A stretch of 64,000 bases of DNA from Lentinula raphanica (taxonomy: Eukaryota > Basidiomycota > Agaricomycetes > Agaricales > Omphalotaceae), in contig JANVFP010000001.1 in assembly GCA_027919835.1 (NCBI GenBank), positions 1,922,001 through 1,986,000 of the forward strand, given 5' to 3'. The notes beneath the pieces were generated by a model. It was not told where the DNA came from and did not search any database. It saw nothing but the letters and a program-made list of their open reading frames with translations. How positions within the stretch are numbered: the first letter of the stretch is position 1; each line of letters opens with the position of its first letter. A program made the translations under genes and the position numbers. Below are positions 45,290 through 60,541 of the stretch, piece by piece.

Positions 45290-47040
45290 ATGTCCCATAT
45301 CGATATCGAAAAGTCGAGCATCGAGTTCAAGGATGAGGAATCCTCAGTCTTCATCATCGAGCCTGCGGAAGAGCGAAAGTGAGTGATTTAGAAGGATATC
45401 TTCGTTTATGCACACTGATAATGTTCACGAAGACTTATTCGTCGTTTGGATCGTCGCGTAGTGCCTTTGGCCATGTTCATATACCTTCTATGCTCTCTAG
45501 ATCGCTCAAACATCGTTAGTCCCTTGGCTCCAAAAATATGGTCTCTGATTCTCACTCCCTTTTGTCAAGGGTAATGCCAAAGTTTTGAACGACACCACCG
45601 GAAACGATCTTCAGCAAACCATCGGTCTTTCCAGTGAAGACTACACGACTGCCCTCATGGTCTTCTTGGTTGCCTACTTCATTTTCGAGACACCGTCAAA
45701 CTATATGCTCAAGGCTTTTCGCCCAAGTCGTTGGATTGCTCTATTGATGTTTTCCTGGGGTGCGATGACGATGTGTTTGGGTGCCGCGTCAAGTTTTGGT
45801 AGTTTGACTGCCGTTCGGTTTTTGTTGGGTATGTTCGAAGCGGGGCTGTTCCCTGGATTGGTGTATTTCTTGACCTTTTGGTGCGTGTTCTTGTCACTTG
45901 ATCATCACTAGCCCAATTCTTATCGCGCCCTGCTTATCATTTACAGGTACAAACCCAACGAACGCGCTATCCGTGTCGCTCTCATTCTTGCCTGCGCAAC
46001 CCTTGCTGGTGCATTCGGTGGGGCTATTGCGTATGGAGTAGGAAAAATGAACGGTACTGCCGGCCTGGAGGGTTGGCGTTGGCTCTTCATCCTCGAAGGC
46101 ATCCCTTCTTGTCTCCTCGCCTTCTTTGTACTCGCGATGTTCCCAGATTACCCAGAAACTGCACGCTGGCTTTCCGAGGAGGAACGAGAACTTGCTTCGA
46201 GGCGGCTGCAGGGTTTAGCTTCCCTAGGCCATTCAAAGATTACTTGGGAAGAGGCTAAAAAGACGTTGAAGGAGTGGAGGCTGTATGTTCATTATGTGAT
46301 GTATGTTACCCTCGTTGTTTTCCTTCGACTGTGCCGTGCTAACATCTTCTTAGTTACATCTGCATTTCAGTGCCGTTTTCTAGCATATCGTTGTTCACAC
46401 CGACGATCGTATCCGGACTGGGGTATACGGGCCTTGATGCACAACTGTTCACAGTTCCTCCTTACGCAGTTGCGTTTGTCGTGACCGTGACAATTTCCTG
46501 GCTCAGTGATAAATTTGAGAAGCGGTCCATCGCGACTTCAGCTTGCTTGTTCATAGCTGGAATTGCATTCATTATCGAAGGTGAGTCTCTCTGCGTCATA
46601 GCTACTGCTTTCTGCTTGTACTCATAATCTCTCAATCACAGGTGTACTTGCTCCCACGGCATTCAAAGCTCGGTATGGAGTGCTCTGTATCGCGGTTTCT
46701 TTTGCATTTGCCAGTATACCACCACTTCTATCCTGGCTTACCGCGAACTTGCAAACAACTGGAGCTGCTACGCTTGGAGTACCGATGAACGTTAGTATGG
46801 GAGCTATAGGACAGATCATAGGTGAGGACTCCAAGAACCTGAGCTGTTCATTGATTGTTCATATCTTTTCCTCAAGGTGTTTACATATATAAGGCATCGG
46901 AAGCACCGGGTTATCCCACCGGACACTTCACCAATGCCGCGTTTGCATTACTTGGGTCGATTTTGGCGTTGGTGATGAGGACGGTCTACATTCGATGGAA
47001 CCGTAAGCTTGGTGCTAATGACAGGGCATGGAGAGTATGA
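45290..47040 (+). CDS. MFS transporter, Dal5/anion:cation symporter type
   Basis: Plasma-membrane proton symporter of the allantoate/vitamin/carboxylate family (ACS). It starts MSHIDIEKSS with an acidic N-terminal tail, then RRVVPLAMFIYLLCSLDRSNIGNAKV, the family's first helix, with DRSNIGNA diagnostic of Dal5-type carriers. LGMFEAGLFPGLVYFLTFWY is the fourth/fifth helix signature, and WRWLFILEGIPS is typical of the sixth. FPDYPETARWLSEEER marks the central loop. Twelve helices in about 490 residues; the stop is TGA at 47038-47040. It has about seven short introns. The 118-bp gap to the convergent 5-oxoprolinase suggests uptake of oxoproline, hydantoin or another amide, but substrate is not readable from sequence. 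Confidence 0.9.
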
Positions 47041-47158
47041 GTAGGAGTAAAAACTTGACCATGATGCTACGATTCTGTTTAGATCTTTTGTATATCTCAT
47101 TGTACAGGTATGTATCTTCTTAGGTGGGATGAGCCTGAAAGGTTGTATGGTTAGCGAA

Positions 47159-50100
47159 TCAATTCCCTTCTTCGATTTCTTTCCTTCGAGCAAGGAATCC
47201 GCCTGCACGAATTGGGGGAGGTTGAGTTCGAGGATGAATCTCATACATTTCGTCATCGTCCTCATCGAGGGAACCGGGTGTACCGTAACCTCCGCCGCCT
47301 GGTGTTTCTGAAGGAAAATCAGAATCTGACCAACAAACTGAGTAATTGCCACCGTGGGCTTAGCCTCACCAATCCTAATACGATCTCCAGCCTTCATCGG
47401 AGCCTCATTCTTTCCCCCCAGATATATCTCATTATACAATCCATCACCCAACTTCTGCAACCACACATTCCGACCACGCTTTCCAGGTTCCCCTCCGCGC
47501 ATGCCATACGGAGGGATCACCCGCCTCTCGGAAAGAATGGAGACCTCCAAATCCCGCGTGAACTCAATCTCACGAACGCAGCCATCGCCTCCTGGATGTC
47601 TCCCAGCGCCTCCGGATCCGGAGCGAATGCTAAATTCGCGTATGATGACAGGGTAGCGGCGCTCAACGTGTTCGGCGTCACCCATGCGGGTGTCTGGATG
47701 GTAGGATATGGCGGTGAGTGCATAGACGGGTTAGAAGGAGTAGTCGGGTTTGAGATACTCACTCGACATGTGAACGTGGGTTCCACTTTGACCATCCCAG
47801 TGAGGGCCTACATAGGTACATCAATCAGACAAAGAACCTACATGAATGATAATTGGTAGTAACACTGACCACCTCCCGAACCACCTGCGATTGTCTGCAA
47901 AAAACCCTTTTGAATCAATAGTGCACGATAACCATTCTGGTATGCTATTTCACCTCATAGTACCCAAACCCTTTCCTCGCCGATCCTTGCACTGAGTTCC
48001 CGCCATACCCGAACGTCAGATTGTTACAGGTTCCTTGACTTGCTCCACAAACTTCCAGGGCTTTGAGCACAAGATCTGTGATACTTTTGGAACCTTGAGT
48101 CTTGATTATGGGAGGAAAGCCCGCGAACGAATGGACTCACCGTTGAGATGTTTCCACATTGCCACCGACAGTGGCGGCCCCAGGTCCTGGAGAGAGTAGA
48201 GTACAGGGAGGGACGATGACTTTGATAGGCGCTAGACAGCCATGATTGAGAGGAATCGCAGTAGGAATAAGTGAGCGAAGAACGTAGATGATTGCACTGT
48301 AGACAATAGCTGTTGGAGCATTGAGGTTGCAGTATCTATCAATGACAGTGGGTCAATAAGTTTTGCCAGTTATCCTTCAAGGACTTACGATTGAGGACTG
48401 GTTTCTGTGAAGTCGAAGACTGCCTCTCCTTTCGCAGCATCAATTGCAATCTTCAGGTGAAGCTCCTCTCCTTCATCCAGGTAATCAACTGCGTGTAATA
48501 AGCGACCGGAGAACTTCTTATCGACGTATCGAAGCAAATCGCGAACGGCGTTCTCGGCGGTTTTTTGGATAGCAAGCATATAAAACTGGAAGGAGGTAAG
48601 TAAGTGAAAATGAGACAGAAAGGATCAAAATAACTGACCTGGACTACTTCCAGCGTGAATTCTTTGACTAGAGCACGAATGAGGACTGCTCCACGATGAT
48701 TAGCAGATACTTGAGCCTTCAGATCAGAGATGTTCTGAGGGTCGTCATAACAAGGAGTTAGTGAACTATACTGACAATTGACAGGGGTCCAAAGAAAAAC
48801 ATACATCACTCAAAGTCCTAGTTCCTGAACATCCTGGAAACCGTGCAGGTTGATGATAGAGGAGATCGGTGATTCCTTCCTCGTCGAATTGACCTTGCTT
48901 CACGAGCTTGAAGCTGAGAATTTGAGCGCCTTCCTGTTCGATCGTCTTGGAAAACGGAGGCATGGACCCTGGGCGTATCCCTCCAATGTCAGCGTGATGT
49001 GCCCGAGATGCTGTCTGTTCGCTGAGAATAAGATCAAGGTGGTCCATAGGCTGGCTTGACTCGACGTACCCAGAATACAATTTGGCCATTGTGGAATGCA
49101 GGAGTCATTACCGTGATATCTGGCAAGTGAGAACCTCCAGCATCTTGGAGGATCGTACTCAAAACGGACATTCCATGCGTACAGTTCTAATCACTTACCA
49201 GGATGATTTGACACAAGAACATCACCTTCTTGTATTTCGTTTCCCAGTAGTCCTACTTGGAATCGCACAGCGGCACTCATGGCTCCTAGGTGGACCGGCA
49301 TATGTGGCGCATTTGCCACGAGATGTCCATCCGGAGAGAACAATGCACAAGAACTATGATCAAGCATGAGTCTTTGACCTTTGTCTCAAGGCAGAGGAAC
49401 TCACTAATCCAATCGTTCTTTGATATTCGTTGAGATCGCAGTCTGTTGTAAGATGGTGCCCATCTGCTCCGCGATACTCATGAATCTATGACCGAATACT
49501 GAGAGTTGGACTGGATCGATATGTTCCAAGTCCAGAAGAGGTTTGGGAGGCGGACTTCCTGTACGGTCGAGGATGATGTGCTTTGAGGTAGCAGTAGCGA
49601 TGTACCCAGGCTCGACGAGTATTGTCTGGGTATCATCGTATATGATAGCGGGAGCCTGGTATTTGTTGTATAGTCAGAGGATGACATAGTATTCGTGACA
49701 ACACAAGCTCACAGGTATCTGTTCTCCAGGATTGATGCCTGCCAAAGGAACAATGGCAGAATCTACCCAGCCGATCAGGTCAAAGTAAACTTTCTTCTTT
49801 TGGCACCTCTTCAGAACATCTGCTTCCCTTCTAATCACTTCCTTCAGCTCTTTGTACGGACTCGCCTGCTCCGGAGCGCCACTTGTTGCAACCGCTCGGA
49901 CCCTGATATCATCTACATGAATGACTCGATTGTGGAGCACAAAACCGAACAACTGTTCATGTTGTTTCATGAAATTGCTGATCACTTCCTTCTCTTCCTC
50001 AGCTCTGATCATGATCGTCGTACTGGTGCCTTGAAAACGACAATTGTATGAGACTTCGGTCGTTATCAGTGAGTCGGAGAGGCCCTGCTCAACAAGTGCG

Positions 50101-52411
50101 TCGACGGCACGTACGATGAGTAACATGGAACGTGTATGGAGGTGGGAAAAGGTCGCAACGTTGTCGATGTCTGCCAGCTGAGGGTCTAATACAGAAGAGG
50201 AAGGTTCCTGTACTTCGACTATAACGTCGGCTAGAGCCATGCCGTAGGCGGAGAGGATCGAGGAAAATCGAGGGATCAGGATTCGGGATATACCTAACGA
50301 AGATGCGATAGCAGTCCCATGTTGGCCTCCAGCACCACCTATAGTTCGAGGATATCAGATGGGGATGTCTTTGTGATTGAACAGTGAGGATAGGTACCAA
50401 AAATAACGAGATTGTGGCTTGCGCTTTCGAAGCCTCTGGCTTCAGTCAACCTTTGGAGACGGAAACTAAGCGTTAATGACTCTCCGTCGAGGTAGTCAAA
50501 GGTGACGTACGTGCGGATCGGTCTACACATCGCTTCATTCGCCACCCTCAAAAACCCAGAGGCAACTTCCTCCGGACTCATCTTCACGCCCTTGATCTCT
50601 CCGATGGTTTCAGTCAACGAAGCAAATTTTGCACGAGTCCCTTCAATATCCAACGATTCGTCCTCGTTTGGCCCGAATATCTTGGGACTAGAATCGATTC
50701 ACATAAACATTCCGAGCTTTTCACTGTTCACTGCCATGTCTTTTGGTGGCATACTCACAATGTCTCGGGTAACAACCGCCCCAGAAGCAGATTAGCGTCT
50801 GTGACAGCGAGGGGACCTCCTTTGCGATAACAGGTTGGGCCTGGATGTGCTCCGGCGCTCTGTATTCGAGATAAATCGTCGTCGTGGATCAGATGAAAGC
50901 ACAGTAGCACGAACCTCTGGTCCGACAACGAACATGCCATTCTGCCATAAGAGTCGACTTCCTCCGCCTGCTGCAACCGAAGAAACATCCAACGAAGGAG
51001 AGAGGATGGTCACTTGGGCCGTGGTAGTTTCGAAAACGTGTTCTAGGTGACCGGAAAATCGGGACACGTCGGTGCTATATATGAGGAAGCAAGGGTTTTG
51101 AGGACACTGACAAAATGGAAGTGAGGAAGATTCCATACGAGGTTCCTCCCATATCAACTGAAACAAGCGGAGTCCCATCTTCAGGATCGTAGCACTGTAG
51201 GGAGGTAATAATTATAAGTAGTGATCGTACTTGAAGGTCAACCACCACTCACAGTTTTTGCATACCCGATGACACCTCCAGCAGGTCCTGAGAGAACCGC
51301 GCGAAGACCCGAGAAATTCTTGACAGAACACAATCCACCATCCGAACGCATGAACAACAACTTGTCAGCCAATGCGGAGATGCCGCCCTCGAATCCACTT
51401 GCGAAGTTTTCGATGTATTCACGAGTAACAGGCGAGAGATATGCATCCGCTATAGCTGAATTAGCACGGGATACAATCTTCACCATGGGCTGGATCTCTG
51501 ACGAAACAGACACAACAAACCCCATTCGACGAGCGATATCCGCGACGAGGTTTTCGTGGTCTGGGAAGGTATATGAATGGAGGAGTGCGATGGCGATTGA
51601 ACGGAAACCGGCATCTTGGAGTGATTGAAGTTGTGCTGTGATATGTGATGGATCTGGACGTCGAATAATCTGCACTACATCGCCAGCCAGGCCGCGTACG
51701 ATGGTAGGATCTGTGCCGAATACGAAGTCGGATGTCGTTTGGGATTCCGGGTCCTCTGAAGCGGTCGAGATCGTTACTCGTTCATCAATTTCAACTACTC
51801 TTTCGTAGAGAGGCGAAAGTTTCTCGACTGAAAGGTCGAAGATGTTGGGCCGTGCTATGTAAACTGTCATTACAACGAAAGGATTGCTATGATCTTCAGC
51901 CTCATACCTTGAGCACCAATTCGCAACACATCCTTGAATCCTTTCGTAGTCAACAACGCACACCGAGCGCCTTTTCTCTCAAGAAGTGCATTCGTTGCCA
52001 CTGTTGTGCCCATCCGGATGCTTTCAACCTAAGGACTGTAATTCAGTGGTGTCGCGATGGTACAGATCGTACGGGCAGGCACTGACGCGATCCAACTTCA
52101 ATTTGGATGACTTCGGAATGGATTGACCAGTGGATAATTCCAACGCTCTTCGTATACCTTCCGTGGGTGCATCAGGATAGTTGAGAGGGTCAACAGAGAG
52201 TAGCTGCGTGAATGAGTTAGTGAGTCCATGATTCTTCAAGTGCTTCATTCAAGGAACCTTGAGAACGATATCAGGTCTTCCGGGCTGCGAGCAGTGCACA
52301 TCGGTGAACGTTCCTCCTCTGTCTTAACCAGATATCAGTTTTCTGAGCCGAGGATAGGACCAGTTATCAGGCTAGTAACACACCAATGGCTATCCGAACC
52401 AAACTGGACAT
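47159..52411 (-). CDS. OXP1: ATP-dependent 5-oxoprolinase (hydantoinase A/B fusion)
   Basis: Cytosolic enzyme of the gamma-glutamyl cycle that opens 5-oxo-L-proline to L-glutamate with ATP. Exon 1 (from 52411) reads MSSLVRIAI and splices to DRGGTFTDV, the N-terminal nucleotide-binding signature of the HyuA half. Other markers: [55 protein letters not shown]; then the HyuB half with NHRGAVLIR..., FTETSPQS and [18 protein letters not shown] with [11 protein letters not shown]. The C-terminal end restored by the last intron is [12 protein letters not shown] followed by RKEIEEGN, stop 47159-47161. Length fits the usual ~1,300 residues, spread over many introns. The gene symbol follows yeast OXP1. 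No frame breaks noticed, though not every exon was checked. Confidence 0.92.
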
Positions 52412-53076
52412 TTTGTTGGTGTATCAAGGACAATTTGGTGGTGAAATATCGAATATATGAGCGTAGGAAGTGCAATGATAAGGCGGGGCTGTTTTTCCAT
52501 GTTGTGGCTAAAATATGAGGTTCAGACCTGTTCGGAATTGTATCGGAACTGGGAAGATGAAGGAGTTTCCCAGGGCATAACAGGTGCCATTTACCACATA
52601 AACCACATATCAGGCTTCAATGCCAAAAGATACAGTATCGTTTTGAAGTATATACTAAGATCATCGTCGATACAACTGCAAAGCATAAAAAGTACAATCG
52701 ATTGAGTCTGATCCATTGCCGCCGAGGCCCTTTGTCACCTACAAACTATGGTCGGAGGACCCAAGACACAAAGTATAACAGGGCTGAGGGAGCCACTGTT
52801 AGACTGAGCCGATTGTGAGGCTGCACCCTCATAAGCTTGCTTCGGAATAAACAGCAAGTATGGGAAACCATATAGGAAAGGAATCAATAGTAGCGGAAAG
52901 CACATCCGAGTTGGCGAAGTTCCTGTTCGTCAAGGATACTTTAGTATATGTGAGATGGAGAGATTGAGCACTTGCGTGAACCGCCTACAACCCAACCACA
53001 AGAGGACATGCTATGGGACCATTGATTCATGGTCGATGTGATTGCACAAGAGCGTGGCAATTGTTTCTGCTCCGCG
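52412..53076. other. Intergenic region upstream of the 5-oxoprolinase
   Basis: Divergent-free gap of about 660 bp: 5' flank of the oxoprolinase and 3' flank of the secreted-protein gene. No gene seen. Confidence 0.4.
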
Positions 53077-53626
53077 CTACCTGCCAGAGTGGCCTCCGGA
53101 GTAGAACACCGGGTCCAGAAAATGTACTTGTGAACGCGGGACGGTAAGAATCACAGTTCCGTGTCTATTCTCCAGAGTCGACTCCCCAACCGGTTTCAGT
53201 GATCCTACACAGCCAGGTCCAGCCGATTCTTCACCGCATACTTCCCCTCCGTATACGCGAAATTTGAGCTCGTTATCGAAGGAGTCGACAGAGGGATAGC
53301 CGCTTTCCCGTACGATGGTGCCTTCCAGTTCTCCGTTCCGAATGGCAATGTCAACAAGTTGGTATGCAGCAAACAGGAGGCAATGTCTGATCAGGGTGTA
53401 GTCATCATCGTTCGAGGGACCCTCGAATGCGATATGGAGTTCATGAGTGATGGGAATCGGAGAGCTCGAGCGAAGTCTTTTGATCAATTTGGTCTGGTTG
53501 TCGAGCTGGGTAGGAAAGAACATGAGTGAAGATCACTGTATGCGTCGAATGGTTGATACATACGGGAACGGCTAGGGTGCATGCCAAAACTGCAAGGAAT
53601 AGGTAGATCGAAAGGAAGATATGCAT
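53077..53626 (-). CDS. Small secreted protein, family shared with the gene at 63417
   Basis: Two exons close to 163 residues: 53626-53564 and 53505-53077. The first ~20 residues are a clear signal peptide (MHIFLSIYLFLAVLACTLAVP) cut near the exon junction. The mature part has a pattern also present in the gene at 63417: HELHIAFEG, a helical stretch (LIRHCLLFAAYQLVDIAIRNG), then ELKFRVYGGEVCGEE. I do not recognise a named domain. A TATA is about 110 bp upstream. It lies next to the sugar transporter and arabinofuranosidase genes on the same strand. Confidence 0.75.
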
Positions 53627-53734
53627 CGAGCAAAAGACCAAGAGAAAACGTCGTCTAGAGCGATGTCTGCAGAAGGAGTTCGCAATATTTGACCAGCAAA
53701 GATTACTTGAAGAGAACGGACATGTTGCGCCAGG

Positions 53735-53741
53735 TTTTATA
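53735..53741 (-). promoter_or_regulatory. TATA box of the secreted-protein gene
   Basis: TATAAAA on the minus strand, about 110 bp upstream of the ATG at 53626. Confidence 0.45.
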
Positions 53742-54172
53742 GGCTGGCCGTCATGCAGGGTAGTCGGGGGCGCCCTGCAAGGTGAGCCGGAGTCGGCGAG
53801 CGTCGGCAACCTCCGGGTATTCTTTTCTCGAGACTCGAAACTAGTCAATGGACATCGGACATCCTCACCTAGTATGTAGCAAAACCTAGCCTCGAGTATG
53901 TCCAGGACACAGACCCGAAACATCGTGAATGACCAACACTAGTACTCAATAGGAACTTGACGGTCCTTGATTCCTAAAAACTCAGCCTATGCCTAAATAC
54001 CAGACTCATACTACAAAGCAAGCGTAAAGTAGGAACATAGGAATATGCTTCGGAATAATATGCATGCCAAAGACATTTTATCAATACAGGAAGATACTTA
54101 CAACTACAAGAGAAAGGCGTAAAAACGATTGATTCGAAAGTCGTGAATGTTAACGTTCACCAGCGGAACTCT
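53742..54172. other. Intergenic region
   Basis: 5' flank of the secreted-protein gene and 3' flank of the sugar transporter. No gene seen. Confidence 0.4.
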
Positions 54173-57100
54173 ATCAGTTCACACGCTCAGAGTCATGGTG
54201 TTCATAGGAGCCCTTCTCTTCGTCGATAGCATATCCAGACCTTTCGGAAAGGTCGCCCGGTACGAAGGTTCCTAGAGAGATGAGTGATTTAGTGAGAAAT
54301 CATAGAAAACGAGCTCAACGGCGGTAAAACGCACCTTGGCGAAGTTCCTTTTCGGCAAGAAGACTAAGATTGAGATAGGTGTAAGACTAATGTAAGCCAT
54401 AACTGAAAGTAGTTCGTACCGATTCTGCTTGTTGGCGTAGGGTGTATTTGCAACGAAGATAGGTGCGTCGTGGAAGAGGGCGTCCATTTCTGCAGATTTT
54501 TGTTAAGTCGGAAGCGTTCAGTGTGATGCATAGAAATCATCAACTAACCTTCCAATCTGCGTCCGGTTGTTTCCTAAAGCCAGGGCCCAGGAGTTGAGTG
54601 GACCTGACAGTCGAGGGTAATCGAACAACGTACCGGATAAAATGCCCACACGAAAAGAGCACTGAAATGTCATGAGCAACCGCATGCGACGAAGTTCGAA
54701 AAGAGCCAACAACTCACTTGGTATGACCGCAGATGGCGAAGACGAGGTCTACACAAGAGTTCAGTTCGAGCTTCAGAGATCATTCGTGTTTGACGAACAA
54801 TATCTGCGAAAGGAGGTTAACTCGGATGTCTGATTGATACGGGCTCAGTTTACTTACTTCCATCCAATGTGAGTGAAGGCCACAGGCGTAACTTGGGCAA
54901 TGAAGCTAAATAGTATGAGTTCGAATTGAGATCCTCAGCTACAACGTGGATACTCGAGCGTCGACGTACAAATTGGAAATCCACGAAGCAGAACTCGTCA
55001 CTGCGGTAGCCTTAGCTCTGGTCCTTGTAGAACTTGAGATAGGTAATCAATACAGCGTCCGACGAAGAAAGAGATGTACACGTACTAGATCTCCGCTGGG
55101 TAGGCCCATGACAGGGGACCAATACAGGAGCTGAAGAAGAAATTGAAAACCCATGTACTATCTCAAATGTTAGCATACATAAAGAGTTTCAGTCTAGGAA
55201 AGACTTACGTTACTGCGAGAAAGAAAGGTGTCGAATGAGAGTTCTTTCCATCATATCGAATAGCACGCACTGATGAATATCTGAAAATAGGGCATCAGTG
55301 CATGGCTCAGAGCGAGCTCGTTATTGGTCACCTACATAATGAGCCTGCAACGAGGGCGAAGATGATATGGTTAGTCCTCGAATTCGGGTCATCGGTGTCG
55401 AGCACCTACAGCATTACTACGATGGGGGAAGCGATTAGGTCAATGCGATCCTTGAACTATTTGAGCCACTTACTTGTCCACAGTTCCGGGCCATCGAGCC
55501 ATCAGGATAGAACCAACGACAAACGACAATCCGGACACAATATTTCCAGTGATCATAGGCAGTCTTCGACCGGTGTTGTCGACCCAAAGGACACAGCACG
55601 CCTCACCGATGAGAGCGATGACACTGTTGATGGATTGGAACAAAAGCACGCGAGTCGCGGAGAAACCCATCGTCGTGAAGATCTAGCATTTCGATGAGTG
55701 GATGATAGGAGTCGCCATTTTGGTGTTGAGAGACTTACCGTTGTAGAGTAGTACTGAATAGCACTGACACCTATTGCGGACGGCTTAGTATGCAATGTAA
55801 CAGGAAAATGGAGAAAACTATGGTACCAGTCATCTGAACGGAGAACTGCAGAATATATCTAGAAGGAGTATGAGATGTGAGCTCTTCCAGTCCGTTATGT
55901 ATGAGCAAGACCCACCCGAGAGAAACACGGCGGAGGTTACTGGAGTCTGTTATAAGCTCGCTCCAGCTATGAGCAGTCAGCCAACGTTCGACATGGTTAT
56001 TTTGATAGGTCTATACCTCGCAGACCCGATCTCTCTGGCCCTCTGAATCTCGGCCTTGATGTCTTCCATCTGCGATACTACGAAGGGATCGTTGATGTTT
56101 CCATGAGCATGAAGCTTGGCAAGTGTTTTCGTGGCTGGAGAACAGTGAGCAGTGAAGGCAGATGGCGAAAGCGCGGATCCATTACCTTCATTAAGACGTC
56201 CTTTTTCTGCGAGCCAACGGGGCCTTGGAGTAACAGTTGAAGCGTGAAGACTATGCCCAGAGGAAAGTGATGACACTTACGATTCAGGCAAGAGCAAAAT
56301 GAAGGCGAACAAGGGTAAAGCCGGAACAATCTACGCGTAGGATGCGTCAGGTTCAGTAAACTAAACTAGACTCGAATTCACCTGAATACCCAAAGGTACT
56401 CTCCATTCTGCCTGTGTGCCCTTCAATCCTGCAGAGGTACCGTACGTCTGAAGACGAGGACATTCATGAGGTTCGTGCGATATAGCGAAGGACAAAGATC
56501 AATTACAATCCACGATGCGGCAAAAGCTAGAATAAATCGATGAGCACACATCGCACGCACGCGTAGAAGAGGCTCTGAATGCTTACCGCCGATTCCCAGC
56601 ATGAACTAGAGGAGGTGAGTTCGCCATTGGAAGATTTTGATGTGAATGAGCACGCACCTGTTGCAGAGTCGTGAGACGCCCACGGATACTTGGGTGAGCA
56701 ATTTCAGCCTAAAAATTGCATCAACACGGTGGAGTTGGCTGGATTCACAAATAGAAATCGCACTTGATAGAGAGGTGCCAAATCCGCCATGATACCGATC
56801 CCAAAGCCCGCAAAGAAACGACCGGCCCACATCATGTCCATGTTACGTGCACCAGTTTGCAAAGCTCCTCCGAGCCTACGGGGAAAAACTCAGTGTTAGC
56901 TTGTGCGAGCCATGAATATGATAGTTTTGAAGCTCACATGTAAACCAAGGCTCCAATCTGAATTGTCTTGCGACGACCCAAGGTATCTGCGAAGTACGCG
57001 ACTGGGAACATACCCGCAAAACTGATATCGGTAGCATGAACGATGATATCGAGTATGTAAGAAATGATTCGAGCTCACCATCCTAGGACTGAAAACGTGA

Positions 57101-57454
57101 TAAATGAGTGAAGGGTATTCAAGTACGGTTTGAACGAGGTAACATACGGAGGATACTAGTGATCAAGCCTTCCAGATTGGGGTCATTGAATCGGGAACCC
57201 ATGGTATCCTATTTGTTGGGTGATAAGACAGTCGTTCTGATAGATTCTTGGAAAATCATACAATGAAGTCGGTCGCTGAGAGAACTCCAGCTATGACACC
57301 AAGATCATATCCAAAGATGATACTACCCAAACCTGATCAAGGCGAATGAAAAGGACCAGGAACAGTCAGTGAACGCAAGAAACCATGAATCTTCTGAATA
57401 CTCACTGGCAAACAATCCACATAGCCACGTATAAACTTTCGGAGAGAGAGCCAT
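54173..57454 (-). CDS. MFS sugar transporter
   Basis: Hexose/pentose proton symporter of the plasma membrane. Starts MALSPKVYTWLCGLFASLG and continues IIFGYDLGVIAGVL, the first-helix signature of fungal sugar porters. Further motifs: DTLGRRK; GRFFAGFGIGIMADLAPLYQAE, equivalent to the RxxxGxGxG...P.Y..E signature; LPESPRWLAEKGR; and a C-terminal-half GRRLPMITG. The last exons give the PETxGRRLEEMD-type end followed by a cytosolic tail rich in Ser and Glu (GSYEHHDSERVN), stop 54173-54175. About 530 residues and more than ten introns. It is followed on the same strand by a GH51 enzyme 460 bp upstream, so pentose or arabinose uptake is a reasonable but unproven guess. Confidence 0.9.
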
Positions 57455-57916
57455 CACGAATGCTTGATTCCGAAACTGAAGATCCCAAGACGGACAAAGT
57501 TCGCAGAAAGAAGACGAACCAATTTTTCTTTGAATAACTCTCTTTTAAACTGCTGCATCAGTGGTTGCCCTGGCCCAAGAGAGTTGTGTCTCGTGAGCAT
57601 CGAATGCAGAACGTAGTTCAACATGCGGACCGCTGAATTATTTGTTTCCGCCCGATCCTTCTGACAACCGGATTTCAACACTCTTTTCTGGTTTGGGCCA
57701 GGTTTGGACCCTGGGTCAAGTCTGAAGATAATAAAAGATCACTCGTTAAGGTACTTGGATGTAAGTGGGGCCCCCGTGGGGCAGGCGGGGAAGCGGGGTA
57801 AGGCACGAACATCATCGTCAAACCTTGTTGGACGGACTGGGCGTTACTATGAGCGGTGCTGAATGTGTCTTACATTGCACATACTATGTAGCTACTATGA
57901 GCCTCGATTCGAAAGT

Positions 57917-59855
<1,939 letters not shown>

Positions 59856-59889
59856 GGTGAATATATGCGGAATTTCATCTTCGTGGTTT

Positions 59890-59897
59890 GATATATA
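59890..59897 (-). promoter_or_regulatory. TATA box of the GH51 gene
   Basis: TATATATC read on the minus strand, about 35 bp 5' of the ATG at 59855. Confidence 0.4.
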
Positions 59898-60541
59898 GTG
59901 GCTCGGACCGACAGAGGGAAGTTCGCCGGGGAGCCGCTGCCCGCAAACGTCACGAGGAACGCAACTCCTCACAATTCTCCGTGTGACGCTGCACGCATCT
60001 TCGACAGCAACCTGTTCAACCCTTCGCCTTTAACATTCAACATTCCTGATACTTCGTACAGTATAGTCAATCCGAGCACACCTGGGCGCTGCAACCCATG
60101 ATTCTCAACTTTGCCAAGGCCCAAAACCCCTGGAAGACTACTGAACTTGAAGCAACAGCCATGAGTACTCCAATTTTTGGAATAACGCATTCACTCTGCT
60201 GCAAGATACATTTCGTATCACGTTGAATCGCCTCGCTTTAATGTGGCTGGACTAGGCTAGAGCATTGTGTGTCACAGTGAGTGTCAGACGAACTCTTGCT
60301 ATCCTTAGTGGTTCACCTTTTCATTGATTCTCAGCGGAAGATTGCTGATGACTTAGGACTAAATCTTTGGGATTGAGATCATGAAGGGGCGTTAAGTACT
60401 GAAGCATTCTAATCTTTTGCTATGCGCTCTAAACAGTTCGTGTAATTTTAGATAGTTGAGGAACATCATTCACGTCGCACCAAAGACTCGCTATTCACTT
60501 GAAGAAGTAGTATCCGTGTCGATCTCAAAGGCTGAGGCACC
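59898..60541. other. Intergenic region
   Basis: Promoter side of the GH51 gene and 3' flank of the next minus-strand gene. No gene seen. Confidence 0.4.

Noticed and set aside
47212..47859. 215-codon + strand frame
   Set aside because: Antisense shadow of the 5-oxoprolinase C-terminal exons, which carry family motifs.
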